A stretch of DNA of 64,000 nucleotides. Origin: Rhizobium rhizogenes NBRC 13257 (GTDB taxonomy: Bacteria; Pseudomonadota; Alphaproteobacteria; Rhizobiales; Rhizobiaceae). The DNA lies in the NCBI RefSeq assembly GCF_000696095.1, contig NZ_BAYX01000002.1:434001-498000 (forward strand). Reading direction: 5' to 3'. Made by a program: the position numbers and the translations under genes. Under the pieces are notes generated by a model. That model did no database searches. It saw only the letters and a program-made list of their open reading frames with translations, and was not told where the DNA came from. Shown here in pieces: positions 1 through 7,125 of the stretch; position 1 is the first letter of the stretch, and every line of letters starts with the position of its first letter.

Positions 1-527
1 ATGCCGATCTCGCTCTCGATACGCTTGACGAATTTGGCGAGGATCCGCGCCGGCGGATCATGATGCAGGCGCTGCGTGCCCTCAAGCTCGAGAAAGGCCT
101 CGTCGATCGAAAGCGGCTGCACCAGCGGCGTCAGTTCCTGCATCAGCGTGCGTACCTCGCGGCCGACGCGGACATATTTCTCCATGTTCGGGCGAATGAC
201 GACCGCCTGCGGACAGGCCTCCAGCGCCTTGAACATCGGCATGGCCGATCGGACACCATGGATGCGGGCGATATAGCAGGCAGTGGATACGACACCGCGC
301 TTGCCGCCGCCGATGATGACTGGCTTGTCGACCAACTCCGGATTGTCACGCTTCTCGATTGAGGCATAGAAGGCGTCACAATCGATATGCGCCAGCGTCA
401 GGTCGTAGAGTTCGCGGTGATAGACGAGGCGCGGACTGCCGCAGGCACGACAGCGCGCACGCTCGCTCAATTGCTCGCTCAAGCAATCGCGGCAAAAACC
501 GGAAATTTTGTCGGGCGCGCTGGTCAT
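1..527 (-). CDS. dinB: DNA polymerase IV, Y-family (N-terminal part; runs off the window edge)
   Basis: Error-prone translesion polymerase; only the first 175 codons lie in the window. The minus strand from the ATG at 527 reads a Y-family palm: [12 protein letters not shown] at about residues 47-58 (metal-binding Asp49/Asp51, steric-gate region) and SIDEAF at 140-145 (catalytic Asp142-Glu143). Before the catalytic domain is an extension of about 40 residues with two CxxC pairs (Cys12/15 and Cys26/29), which looks like a zinc ribbon absent from E. coli DinB. It is divergent from the GNAT gene at 609. The polymerase assignment is secure from the motifs; the choice of this paralogue name among rhizobial dinB copies is less so. 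Confidence 0.9.
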   Translation of the reverse strand, partial: MTSAPDKISGFCRDCLSEQLSERARCRACGSPRLVYHRELYDLTLAHIDCDAFYASIEKRDNPELVDKPVIIGGGKRGVVSTACYIARIHGVRSAMPMFKALEACPQAVVIRPNMEKYVRVGREVRTLMQELTPLVQPLSIDEAFLELEGTQRLHHDPPARILAKFVKRIESEIG

Positions 528-608
528 GAAACGAGAACAAAAATTGAACATCGCTACCTTATGTTCTAAGCTCGCGAGTCTCAAGGCGGAAAAACGCCAA
601 AGGAGGGG

Positions 609-1190
609 ATGTTGGAGGAATTGAAAGTGCTGCCCCTGACGTCGGATCGCTGGGGTGATTTCGAGACGCTCTTCGGCCCGAGCGGCGCCTGCTATGGTTG
701 CTGGTGCACCCATTTCCGCATTCCGACATCTGAGCGGAAGACGATGGATGGTGATGGCAAGAAGGCGTTCATGCAGGCAAGGGTCGCTGCCGGTCCGTCG
801 CCCGGCATTCTCGGCTATATCGGCGAACGCCCGGTCGCCTGGGCACAGGTCGGCCCGCGCTCGGAACTGCCGAAATGGAATTCCCCGAAAACCGTGTCAC
901 GGCCGCTCGATCCCGCCGATGCCGAAGACGACTCGGTCTGGGCCGTGAGCTGCTTCTTCATGAATTCACGCGATCGCGGCAAGGGATATAGCCACCGCAT
1001 GCTGTCGGAGGCGGTGAATTTCGCCAAGGCATCCGGCGCGCGCATTCTTGAAGGCTGTCCCATCGAACGGACGAAACAGTCGAAATCCGTCGGCCTCTAT
1101 GTCGGATCGCTGCGGATATTCGAGGCGGCCGGATTTTCCGAGGTGGCAAAACGAAAGGATGGGCGACCCTTGATGCGCCTTGTTCTCTGA
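609..1190 (+). CDS. GNAT family N-acetyltransferase
   Basis: Predicted 193-residue acetyltransferase of unknown substrate. The acetyl-CoA loop of the GNAT fold is visible as RDRGKGYSH at residues 121-129, followed by a helix, and a typical FEAAGF segment at 171-176. An unusual CYGCWC cluster at 28-33 near the N-terminus is a feature of a GNAT subgroup but has no assigned role that I can state. The start is an ATG only two bases after an AGGAGG-like ribosome site; a TTG one codon later has better spacing. It stands alone between dinB (divergent) and the minus-strand HAD gene (convergent). Confidence 0.8.
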   Translation: MLEELKVLPLTSDRWGDFETLFGPSGACYGCWCTHFRIPTSERKTMDGDGKKAFMQARVAAGPSPGILGYIGERPVAWAQVGPRSELPKWNSPKTVSRPLDPADAEDDSVWAVSCFFMNSRDRGKGYSHRMLSEAVNFAKASGARILEGCPIERTKQSKSVGLYVGSLRIFEAAGFSEVAKRKDGRPLMRLVL

Positions 1191-1207
1191 TGGCGCCGCA
1201 GCGGGGC

Positions 1208-1855
1208 TCAGCGGGCGATGTGGGCGTGGATCAATGGCGCGGCCTCAGCCCAGTCGTTCGTCTGGGGAATATCGGCGGCCACGGTCGGGGCCATGCGATG
1301 CACGATCGAATCCGGCCTCAGATTGATCAGCAGGCAGCTTTCGACATGATCGCGAACCGAATGCAGATTGTGCGCCATATCGTCGACGAAGGCGACGGGA
1401 AGAGGGCGGCCGCCATGCAGGGTTTGCAGGATCGGCCCCTTCGGCTGCAGCGAGGCTATGAGCGGATAGACAAGGCCGAGCCTGTCGAGAAGGCGGCGGC
1501 GCTGGGCCGAGAATTGCGGCGGCATGGCGGTGAGAAAAACGACATCGGCGTTCTTGGAAAAGTCACCGAGGGCATCGACGACGCGGTCCAGAGGCGTCTG
1601 CCACTGTTCCTGCGCTTCGAAAAAGGCCTCGATCAGGCGATGGACGTCCTTTTCCTCCAAAGCGGTGCCGTTGGCCTTCGAAATGATATTGCCAGTCAGC
1701 CGGAAGGAACGCGGCAGGAATTCATGGCCCTCGGCATCAAGAAAGACCAGGAAAGGCGCGAAGAAATGCAGCACGACATCATCGACGTCGCAGACGACCA
1801 GCGGCCGGTCTCCCAGGCGCACATGCGACATATCAAGTTCGAGCGGGGCGTCCAT
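1208..1855 (-). CDS. HAD-superfamily hydrolase-like protein
   Basis: Predicted 215-residue HAD-fold phosphohydrolase of unknown substrate. The order of motifs fits the superfamily: VCDVDD (Asp23, Asp25) as motif I, FLTA with Thr109 as motif II, a Lys at about 139 (QPKG) as motif III and VDD (Asp158/159) as motif IV. The ATG at 1855 is chosen over an in-frame TTG at 1861. It lies 2 nt downstream of the stop of the DUF3572 gene, so the two are probably co-transcribed and translationally coupled. Such proteins are commonly annotated only as hypothetical in rhizobia. Confidence 0.75.
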   Translation of the reverse strand: MDAPLELDMSHVRLGDRPLVVCDVDDVVLHFFAPFLVFLDAEGHEFLPRSFRLTGNIISKANGTALEEKDVHRLIEAFFEAQEQWQTPLDRVVDALGDFSKNADVVFLTAMPPQFSAQRRRLLDRLGLVYPLIASLQPKGPILQTLHGGRPLPVAFVDDMAHNLHSVRDHVESCLLINLRPDSIVHRMAPTVAADIPQTNDWAEAAPLIHAHIAR

Positions 1856-1857
1856 GG

Positions 1858-2166
1858 TCAATATTCCCCCGAGGAGAGGCCAGGTGGCGAGAAATGCGCA
1901 GCGGCCGCCATAACGGTTTCCGGTGCCATCCCGCTTGCCTCGCAGAAGGCAAGCAAGGTCGGCTCATGGTTCATCAGGAAATCCAGCATGCCCGCGAGAA
2001 AGGCCGGTTCGTTGATGGCGTTGCGCACCTGTGCCGGCTCGACGCCGGTCAGTGCCAGGAAACGACCGAACATATCCGGCTCGTTGGCGAGCCAGCCAAG
2101 TACCGCGATCGCAGTCTCTTGCGGGTCGGCGGCGGCCTTCTTCGAGTTCTTGAAGTTACTTTGCAT
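1858..2166 (-). CDS. DUF3572 family protein
   Basis: A 102-residue, mostly helical protein resembling the DUF3572 family of alphaproteobacteria (family recalled from the pattern of an AIxVLGWLA segment near residues 20-27 and a FLMNHEPxLLAF segment near 63-74). No signal peptide or membrane segment. Function unknown. It is the first gene of a two-gene minus-strand unit with the HAD-like gene and is divergent from divK; the 131 bases between 2167 and 2297 therefore should hold both promoters. Confidence 0.75.
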   Translation of the reverse strand: MQSNFKNSKKAAADPQETAIAVLGWLANEPDMFGRFLALTGVEPAQVRNAINEPAFLAGMLDFLMNHEPTLLAFCEASGMAPETVMAAAAHFSPPGLSSGEY

Positions 2167-2297
2167 TTTGAGAGGTAAGTTACCTATTTTTCAACCAAAT
2201 GCCGCTAAAGTCCGATTCAAATATTTTTGGAATCGATTTGTCGCGACCTTATATTTTCAGCAAGTGGATGCAATACCGAATGCAGGGACAGCTCTCC

Positions 2298-2669
2298 ATG
2301 CCTAAGCAAGTGATGATTGTAGAAGACAACGAGCTGAATATGAAGCTCTTTCGCGATCTGATCGAGGCGTCAGGCTACACGACGATCCAGACGCGGAACG
2401 GTATGGAAGCCCTTGATCTGGCTCGCAAACATCGCCCGGACCTGATCCTCATGGATATCCAGCTTCCCGAAGTTTCGGGACTGGAAGTGACGAAATGGCT
2501 GAAGGAGGATGACGATCTGCATGTCATCCCAGTGATCGCGGTCACCGCCTTTGCGATGAAGGGGGACGAAGAGCGCATTCGTCAGGGCGGCTGCGAAGCC
2601 TATGTCTCGAAGCCGATCTCCGTTCCGAAATTCATCGAGACCATCAAGACTTACCTGGGCGACGCGTGA
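2298..2669 (+). CDS. divK: Single-domain response regulator DivK
   Basis: A 123-residue stand-alone receiver domain. DivK in alphaproteobacteria is phosphorylated by DivJ/PleC-type kinases and controls cell-cycle progression and polarity. The acidic pocket (Glu9-Asp10), phosphoacceptor Asp53 (LMDIQLP), the conserved Thr in VTAFAM and the Lys in VSKPIS are all present. The reading frame is open further upstream, but the ATG at 2298 begins the canonical [11 protein letters not shown] and gives the usual length. pleD follows after 16 nt, the standard divK-pleD arrangement, which makes the specific assignment firm. Confidence 0.95.
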   Translation: MPKQVMIVEDNELNMKLFRDLIEASGYTTIQTRNGMEALDLARKHRPDLILMDIQLPEVSGLEVTKWLKEDDDLHVIPVIAVTAFAMKGDEERIRQGGCEAYVSKPISVPKFIETIKTYLGDA

Positions 2670-2685
2670 GCGTGGGGAACGACTG

Positions 2686-4059
2686 ATGACGGCGCGCATC
2701 CTGGTAGTTGACGATATCCCGGCCAATGTGAAGCTTCTAGAAGCGCGGTTGCTGGCCGAGTATTTCGAGGTGCTGACCGCCGAGGACGGCTTGAAGGCGC
2801 TGGCCATCTGCGACAGCACGCAGGTCGATCTGGTCCTGCTCGATATCATGATGCCCGGCATGGACGGTTTCGACGTCTGCGAACGGCTGAAATCCGATCC
2901 GCGCACCTCGCATATCCCCGTTGTCATGGTCACGGCGCTGGATCAGCCCGCCGATCGCGTGCGCGGCCTGAAAGCCGGTGCCGACGATTTCCTGACCAAA
3001 CCGGTGAACGACCTGCAGCTCATCTCACGCGTCAAGAGCCTGTTGCGGCTGAAGACGCTGAGCGACGAGCTGCGCATGCGCAATGAGACGGCCCGCAATC
3101 TCGGCATCGAGGATCTGCTGCGCCTGGGGGATGGCCGTATTGACGAAACCGGCCATGTCCTCCTGGTCGACGGCCGCGCCAATTCGCAGGAGCGCATCGT
3201 CCGCGCCCTGAAACCGATCGCCCAGGTGACGGCGACGTCCGATCCGCAGGCGGCCCTGTTCGAGGCCGCGGAGAAGCCGTTCGAGCTCGTCATCGTCAAT
3301 TCCAATTTCGAAGACTATGATCCGCTGCGGCTCTGCTCGCAGCTTCGTTCGCTGGAGCGCACGCGCTTCCTGCCGGTGCTGCTGGTGACGGAGCAGGGGG
3401 CCGACGAGATGATCGTCCGGGCGCTCGATCTCGGCGTCAACGATTACATTGTCCGGCCGCTGGATCCGAACGAGTTGGTTGCCCGCAGCCTGACGCAGAT
3501 CCGCCGCAAGCGCTACAACGACCGTCTGCGCGCCAGCGTGCAACATACGATCGAGCTTGCCGTCACCGACGCGCTTACCGGGCTGAACAACAGGCGCTAT
3601 CTCGACAATCACTTGAAGATCCTCTTCAACCGCTCGCTGGCGCGTGGCCGGCCGCTTTCAATCCTGATCACCGATATCGACCGCTTCAAGCTGGTGAACG
3701 ATACCTATGGTCATGATGCTGGCGACGAGGTGCTCAAGGAATTTGCCGCTCGTATCCGCTCCACCGTTCGTGGCGCCGATCTGGCCTGTCGCTATGGCGG
3801 CGAGGAATTTGTCGTGGTGATGCCGGATACGCCTCCGGAGGTTGCTGCCGCCGTTGCCGAGCGTCTGCGCGCCGCGGTGGAAACCGCGCCCGTCACGCTG
3901 CGGGAAGCGGGAGCCGCGCTTAATATCACCGCCTCTTTCGGCATTTCGTCCCGCCTGGAATCCATAGAGACGCCCGAGCAGTTGATGAAGCAGGCCGATC
4001 TCGCCCTTTACGAAGCTAAGAAGGCAGGCCGCAATCGCGTTGTTGCTGCGGCAGCCTGA
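2686..4059 (+). CDS. pleD: Response regulator/diguanylate cyclase PleD
   Basis: A 457-residue REC-REC-GGDEF protein that makes cyclic di-GMP when phosphorylated. REC1 (about 1-125) is intact with Asp9/Asp10, Asp53 and Lys105. REC2 (about 155-275) is degenerate: Asn205 occupies the phosphoacceptor position, consistent with its known role as a dimerisation adaptor. The cyclase domain (about 290-457) carries the catalytic GGEEF at 371-375 and an inhibitory RxxD site, RGAD, at 362-365, so product feedback inhibition is expected. Start chosen at the ATG at 2686, 16 nt after divK. Confidence 0.96.
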   Translation: MTARILVVDDIPANVKLLEARLLAEYFEVLTAEDGLKALAICDSTQVDLVLLDIMMPGMDGFDVCERLKSDPRTSHIPVVMVTALDQPADRVRGLKAGADDFLTKPVNDLQLISRVKSLLRLKTLSDELRMRNETARNLGIEDLLRLGDGRIDETGHVLLVDGRANSQERIVRALKPIAQVTATSDPQAALFEAAEKPFELVIVNSNFEDYDPLRLCSQLRSLERTRFLPVLLVTEQGADEMIVRALDLGVNDYIVRPLDPNELVARSLTQIRRKRYNDRLRASVQHTIELAVTDALTGLNNRRYLDNHLKILFNRSLARGRPLSILITDIDRFKLVNDTYGHDAGDEVLKEFAARIRSTVRGADLACRYGGEEFVVVMPDTPPEVAAAVAERLRAAVETAPVTLREAGAALNITASFGISSRLESIETPEQLMKQADLALYEAKKAGRNRVVAAAA

Positions 4060-4559
4060 TCCGAACGGATCCAGTGCTCAATTCCTTGGCCTCTTTCAAT
4101 ATCCAAGGGCTTTTCTGAGTTTTGAGCAGCGATCTAAAATTTATAACCATGGGTCCACAGCTATATGCGAACGGATCAGTACTGCAGAATAAACGCTATA
4201 ATTGTCGTATAATTTGACGGAAATACCCGCCTGCCGGCAATGATCAAATGTACAATAGTGTATTGCGCGCGATATTCTTGATGGCTCGGAGTTTGAGTTG
4301 ATAGAGAACCATGAGTATGCCACTCATAATATGGCTGTCATTATAGTATGAAATCGTCTTTAAATATCTCTCGCTTGAATTTGCTATGCATACGCTAATT
4401 ATCTCTTCGTTTTTTGCGATGTACTCGCTTGGGGATTGTTATCTTTTCAAGGGATAAAACTGGGCGAAACCGGGAATTTTAACCATTCGGCCAGACGAGA
4501 ATTTTTTATCATTAAGAATTTGTTGATTTTCTTTCGATTTCGGGCAAATTTAGTCCCGT

Positions 4560-4740
4560 ACAGAGATAGCCCGCAAGGGTTTGAGAATACCCCATGATGC
4601 TCAGGTCCGCCGCATCTCCTGGGTCGTGGGGTCGGTCGGCTGGCAGGCAATTTCAAGCGGTTCCTCGTGCCGTTTTGCAGGCTAGCCGGCCCCCGATTTA
4701 AAACGCCGCTCTTCCTATGGAAGGCGGCGTTTTTCTTTGC
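4560..4740 (+). ncRNA. Candidate small RNA ending at an intrinsic terminator
   Basis: The plus-strand terminator at 4701-4732 lies more than 600 nt after pleD and points away from rpmG, which is on the other strand, so it needs its own transcript. The preceding 140 bases are GC-rich with several short self-complementary words (for example GGCTAGCC at 4680-4687). The 5' end given is a guess; a TTGATT/ATTTAG pair near 4520-4550 is a weak promoter candidate. I do not recognise it as tmRNA, 6S, SRP or RNase P RNA. Inference only. Confidence 0.35.
4701..4738 (+). terminator. Strong intrinsic terminator
   Basis: AAACGCCGC at 4701-4709 pairs perfectly with GCGGCGTTT at 4724-4732, extended by CTTCC/GGAAG around a TAT loop with one bulged T; a T-rich tail follows. 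Confidence 0.85.
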
Positions 4741-4821
4741 TCATAAATATCAGTGGGATGCGTTTTAGATTTTGCTGATCAGCGGCGTCTTCGCGAAGTT
4801 TTGCACAGGGAAGAAGGGCTG

Positions 4822-4857
4822 AAAAAGAAAAAGGCGCTAACCTTGCGGTTGCGCCTT
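4822..4857 (-). terminator. Intrinsic terminator downstream of rpmG
   Basis: On the minus strand an AAGGCGC/GCGCCTT stem (4831-4857), extended by AACC/GGTT around a four-base loop, is followed by a TTTCTTTTT tail. It lies 27 bases after the rpmG stop and would end the long minus-strand run. Confidence 0.85.
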
Positions 4858-4883
4858 TTGCTGTAACCAGAAGTTTAGGAAAC

Positions 4884-5051
4884 TTACTTGATCTTCGTTT
4901 CCTTGAATTCGACGTGCTTCTTAGCAACCGGGTCGTACTTCGTCTTCGTCATCTTGTCAGTCATCGTACGGCTGTTCTTCGTCGTGACGTAGAAGAAACC
5001 GGTGTCGGCCGTCGACAGCAGCTTGATCTTGATAGTGGTAGCCTTGGCCAT
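4884..5051 (-). CDS. rpmG: 50S ribosomal protein L33
   Basis: A 55-residue basic protein of the large ribosomal subunit, beginning [18 protein letters not shown]. The sequence contains no cysteine, so it is the zinc-independent form of L33. The frame is open upstream, but the ATG at 5051 gives the standard N-terminus and length. It is the last gene of the minus-strand run, 96 nt after the MFS gene, and is followed by its own terminator. Confidence 0.97.
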   Translation of the reverse strand: MAKATTIKIKLLSTADTGFFYVTTKNSRTMTDKMTKTKYDPVAKKHVEFKETKIK

Positions 5052-5147
5052 GGTCGTCCTGCCTTTAAGAAAAATGAAAGCCGTGGACGGCCAGTGCGGA
5101 GGTCCACGGCAAATTCTGGCGCGAAAATACAAATCGCGCCCGAAAAG

Positions 5148-6332
5148 TCAACCTCTGTTGCCCATGAAAAGCAGCCGTATCCCCGAAAGCAGGACATAAA
5201 GGCCAAAGAAAAAGGCGATCGCCCAGGCAAAACCGCTGGGGCTGGCAATATCCATGGCTGTGCCGACGGTCGGCGGGCCGAGGACCATGCCGATCGCGTA
5301 ACAGAAAACGAAGGCGGCGTTGGCGGCGACCAGATCAGAGCCCGTCAGGCGCGTTCCCAGGTGGCTGAGGCCCACCGTATACATGCCGGAGACGCAGCCG
5401 CCCCAGAACAGCAGGATGACCGCCAGAAGCATCCAGTTCGAGGCCAGCGAGGGCAGCAGAAGCGCGCCAACGAACCCGATCGTTGCCATGATCGACAGCA
5501 ATGGCCGCTTGTCGCGCATACGGTCGGCAAGCAGCCCAAGCGGGATCTGGAAGATGAAGTTGCCGACGCCCATGACGGTCAGCAGCAGGGCTGCCTGTGA
5601 TTCGTTGAAACCGAGGCGCGTCGCATAGCTGGTGAACAACGATCCGCCGCCGACCGTCACTGCGCCGAACACGAAGACGGCGGCCGTGGCTGTCGGCACC
5701 AGGAAGATGTAGCGAACGAAGTGCAGTTCCGGCTTTTCGTCAACGATCGGGCTCTCGTTGCGGGCGATGAAGATCGGGATGGCTGCGGCGAGAATGATGC
5801 AGGCGCCGATGGCAAACGGCATCAGTCCCTCGCTGCCGACCAGCGAGAACAGCAGGGGACCGGCGGCAAAGCCGAGCGAGAAGACCGTGGAGTAGATGCC
5901 GAGCACGAAGCCGCGCTTGGAGGGTGGGGAGGCCGCGTTGATCCAGAATTCCGACAGGATGAACAGGGTCGTCGTCGAGCCGTGAAAGATCAGGCGCAGC
6001 GGAAACCAGAGGACCAGGCTCTCGGCGTAATAGAAGCCGAGCGAGCTCAATGCGGAGAGCACGACGGCCCAGATCATCGTCTGCACCACACCGAAGCGGT
6101 GGGCGAGCTTGGTGGTGATCAGGGCCGCTATCATCGCAGCGACCCCCATCATCGCCGTGTTCAGCCCGATCAGGCTTGAGGGAATACCGCGTTTTTCCAG
6201 GATGATGCTGAGAAGCGGAAGGCCGAGGCCGATGGCGATGCCGACAGCGGAAACGGACGAAATAGCGGCGACGAGCGAAGGCCAATGAATTTCTTCGACA
6301 TGGCCGGCCTTGCCGTTCGTCGGTTCAGTCAT
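5148..6332 (-). CDS. Major facilitator superfamily transporter
   Basis: A 394-residue integral membrane protein with about twelve hydrophobic segments in two halves. The cytoplasmic loop between segments 2 and 3 reads TKLAHRFG, and a matching LADRMRDKR loop sits in the second half, the usual MFS signature pair. Sequence style suggests the YcaD/sugar-drug efflux type, but the substrate cannot be read. Start chosen at the ATG at 6332 (MTEPTNGKAG) because the open extension upstream lacks membrane character. Lies between DUF983 and rpmG, an order shared with other Rhizobiaceae as I recall it. Confidence 0.85.
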   Translation of the reverse strand: MTEPTNGKAGHVEEIHWPSLVAAISSVSAVGIAIGLGLPLLSIILEKRGIPSSLIGLNTAMMGVAAMIAALITTKLAHRFGVVQTMIWAVVLSALSSLGFYYAESLVLWFPLRLIFHGSTTTLFILSEFWINAASPPSKRGFVLGIYSTVFSLGFAAGPLLFSLVGSEGLMPFAIGACIILAAAIPIFIARNESPIVDEKPELHFVRYIFLVPTATAAVFVFGAVTVGGGSLFTSYATRLGFNESQAALLLTVMGVGNFIFQIPLGLLADRMRDKRPLLSIMATIGFVGALLLPSLASNWMLLAVILLFWGGCVSGMYTVGLSHLGTRLTGSDLVAANAAFVFCYAIGMVLGPPTVGTAMDIASPSGFAWAIAFFFGLYVLLSGIRLLFMGNRG

Positions 6333-6639
6333 GAATTGATCCTTAGAGCATTTGGCGAACAAATCATTCGCGACGCGGGGGGATAGAAAGGCACGGCACG
6401 GCCAAATCCAGGTGACGGTTCGGCTTTCATGGGATCGGTCGTACCCTCCAGAATGATCCTTTCGACGCCCGGCATGTTCAGACAAGAAACGCCGCCGATG
6501 TCAAGCCGTGGGAGATCCGGCAATTCGCGCGAATCACCAATATGGGATGATTCGATACCGATCATGGCTGAAGGGCGTAGCGGCACATGCCGACCCTGGC
6601 CGGCCGACAAGGCTGGCAATATCCGATCGAATACGATGT
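6333..6639. other. Gene-free spacer between DUF983 and the MFS gene
   Basis: About 307 bases without a convincing gene. A minus-strand open frame of 112 codons spans it and overlaps the MFS start by ATGA, but its translation is proline/arginine-rich with no family pattern, so I treat it as non-coding. The spacer probably holds the MFS promoter. Confidence 0.5.
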
Positions 6640-7095
6640 TCAAGAGCGGCCGTTCCCCTGATCCCACTCATCCGGGCTGTCGTCATGGCCGCCGAAGCCA
6701 TGCATCCTGAGCGCCCATTGCAGACCGATGACGCCACCCTTGATCGGTTGGATGATCGCCAGCGCGGTGATCACCGTGATCGGTGCCCAGATGGCGAGAT
6801 GGACCCAGACGGGCAGATGAAAAACCATGTCCGTCATCATAAAGCCGCCGACCACGACATGCCCGAGCACAAGGATCACCAGATAGGGCGGCAGATCGTC
6901 GGCGCGCTGGTGGAATATCTCCTCGCCGCAGGCCGCGCACTGGTCGACCGGTTTCAGGAAGGCACGGAAGAGCTTGCCCGTGCCGCAGCGTGGACAGCGG
7001 TTCAGTAAACCGCGCATGATGGAGCGTCCCAGCGGTCGTTCAGCCTCGTCGGGACCGCCGTAGCGGATTGTGGAATCGGACGGGCTGCTCGTCAT
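6640..7095 (-). CDS. DUF983 family membrane protein
   Basis: A 151-residue small membrane protein. Two CxxC pairs near the N-terminus (CPRCG about residue 34 and CAACG about 53) form a likely zinc ribbon, followed by two hydrophobic segments (about 68-92 and 97-120) and a charged tail: the standard DUF983 layout. Function unknown. It follows rnr by 30 nt on the minus strand and probably shares its transcript. Confidence 0.85.
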   Translation of the reverse strand: MTSSPSDSTIRYGGPDEAERPLGRSIMRGLLNRCPRCGTGKLFRAFLKPVDQCAACGEEIFHQRADDLPPYLVILVLGHVVVGGFMMTDMVFHLPVWVHLAIWAPITVITALAIIQPIKGGVIGLQWALRMHGFGGHDDSPDEWDQGNGRS

Positions 7096-7125
7096 GAACG
7101 TTTCCTTCCTGCCGGCAGCCGCCGT

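Larger units (their letters stand above)
4060..4883. other. Long AT-rich gap between pleD and rpmG
   Basis: No convincing protein gene is visible in these 824 bases. The stretch from about 4130 to 4440 is clearly richer in A/T than its surroundings, with TATAATT-like words repeated near 4196 and 4208, unlike the neighbouring high-GC genes. The right part (about 4560-4740) is GC-richer and ends in a strong plus-strand terminator, suggesting a transcript is made there. Short open frames on the minus strand (for example 4447-4656) lack a family pattern. Confidence 0.6.

Noticed and set aside
6329-6667. 112-codon minus-strand frame that overlaps the MFS start by ATGA
   Set aside because: The overlap is suggestive of coupling, but the translation has no family pattern, overlaps the DUF983 3' end, and other Rhizobiaceae as I recall have no gene here.
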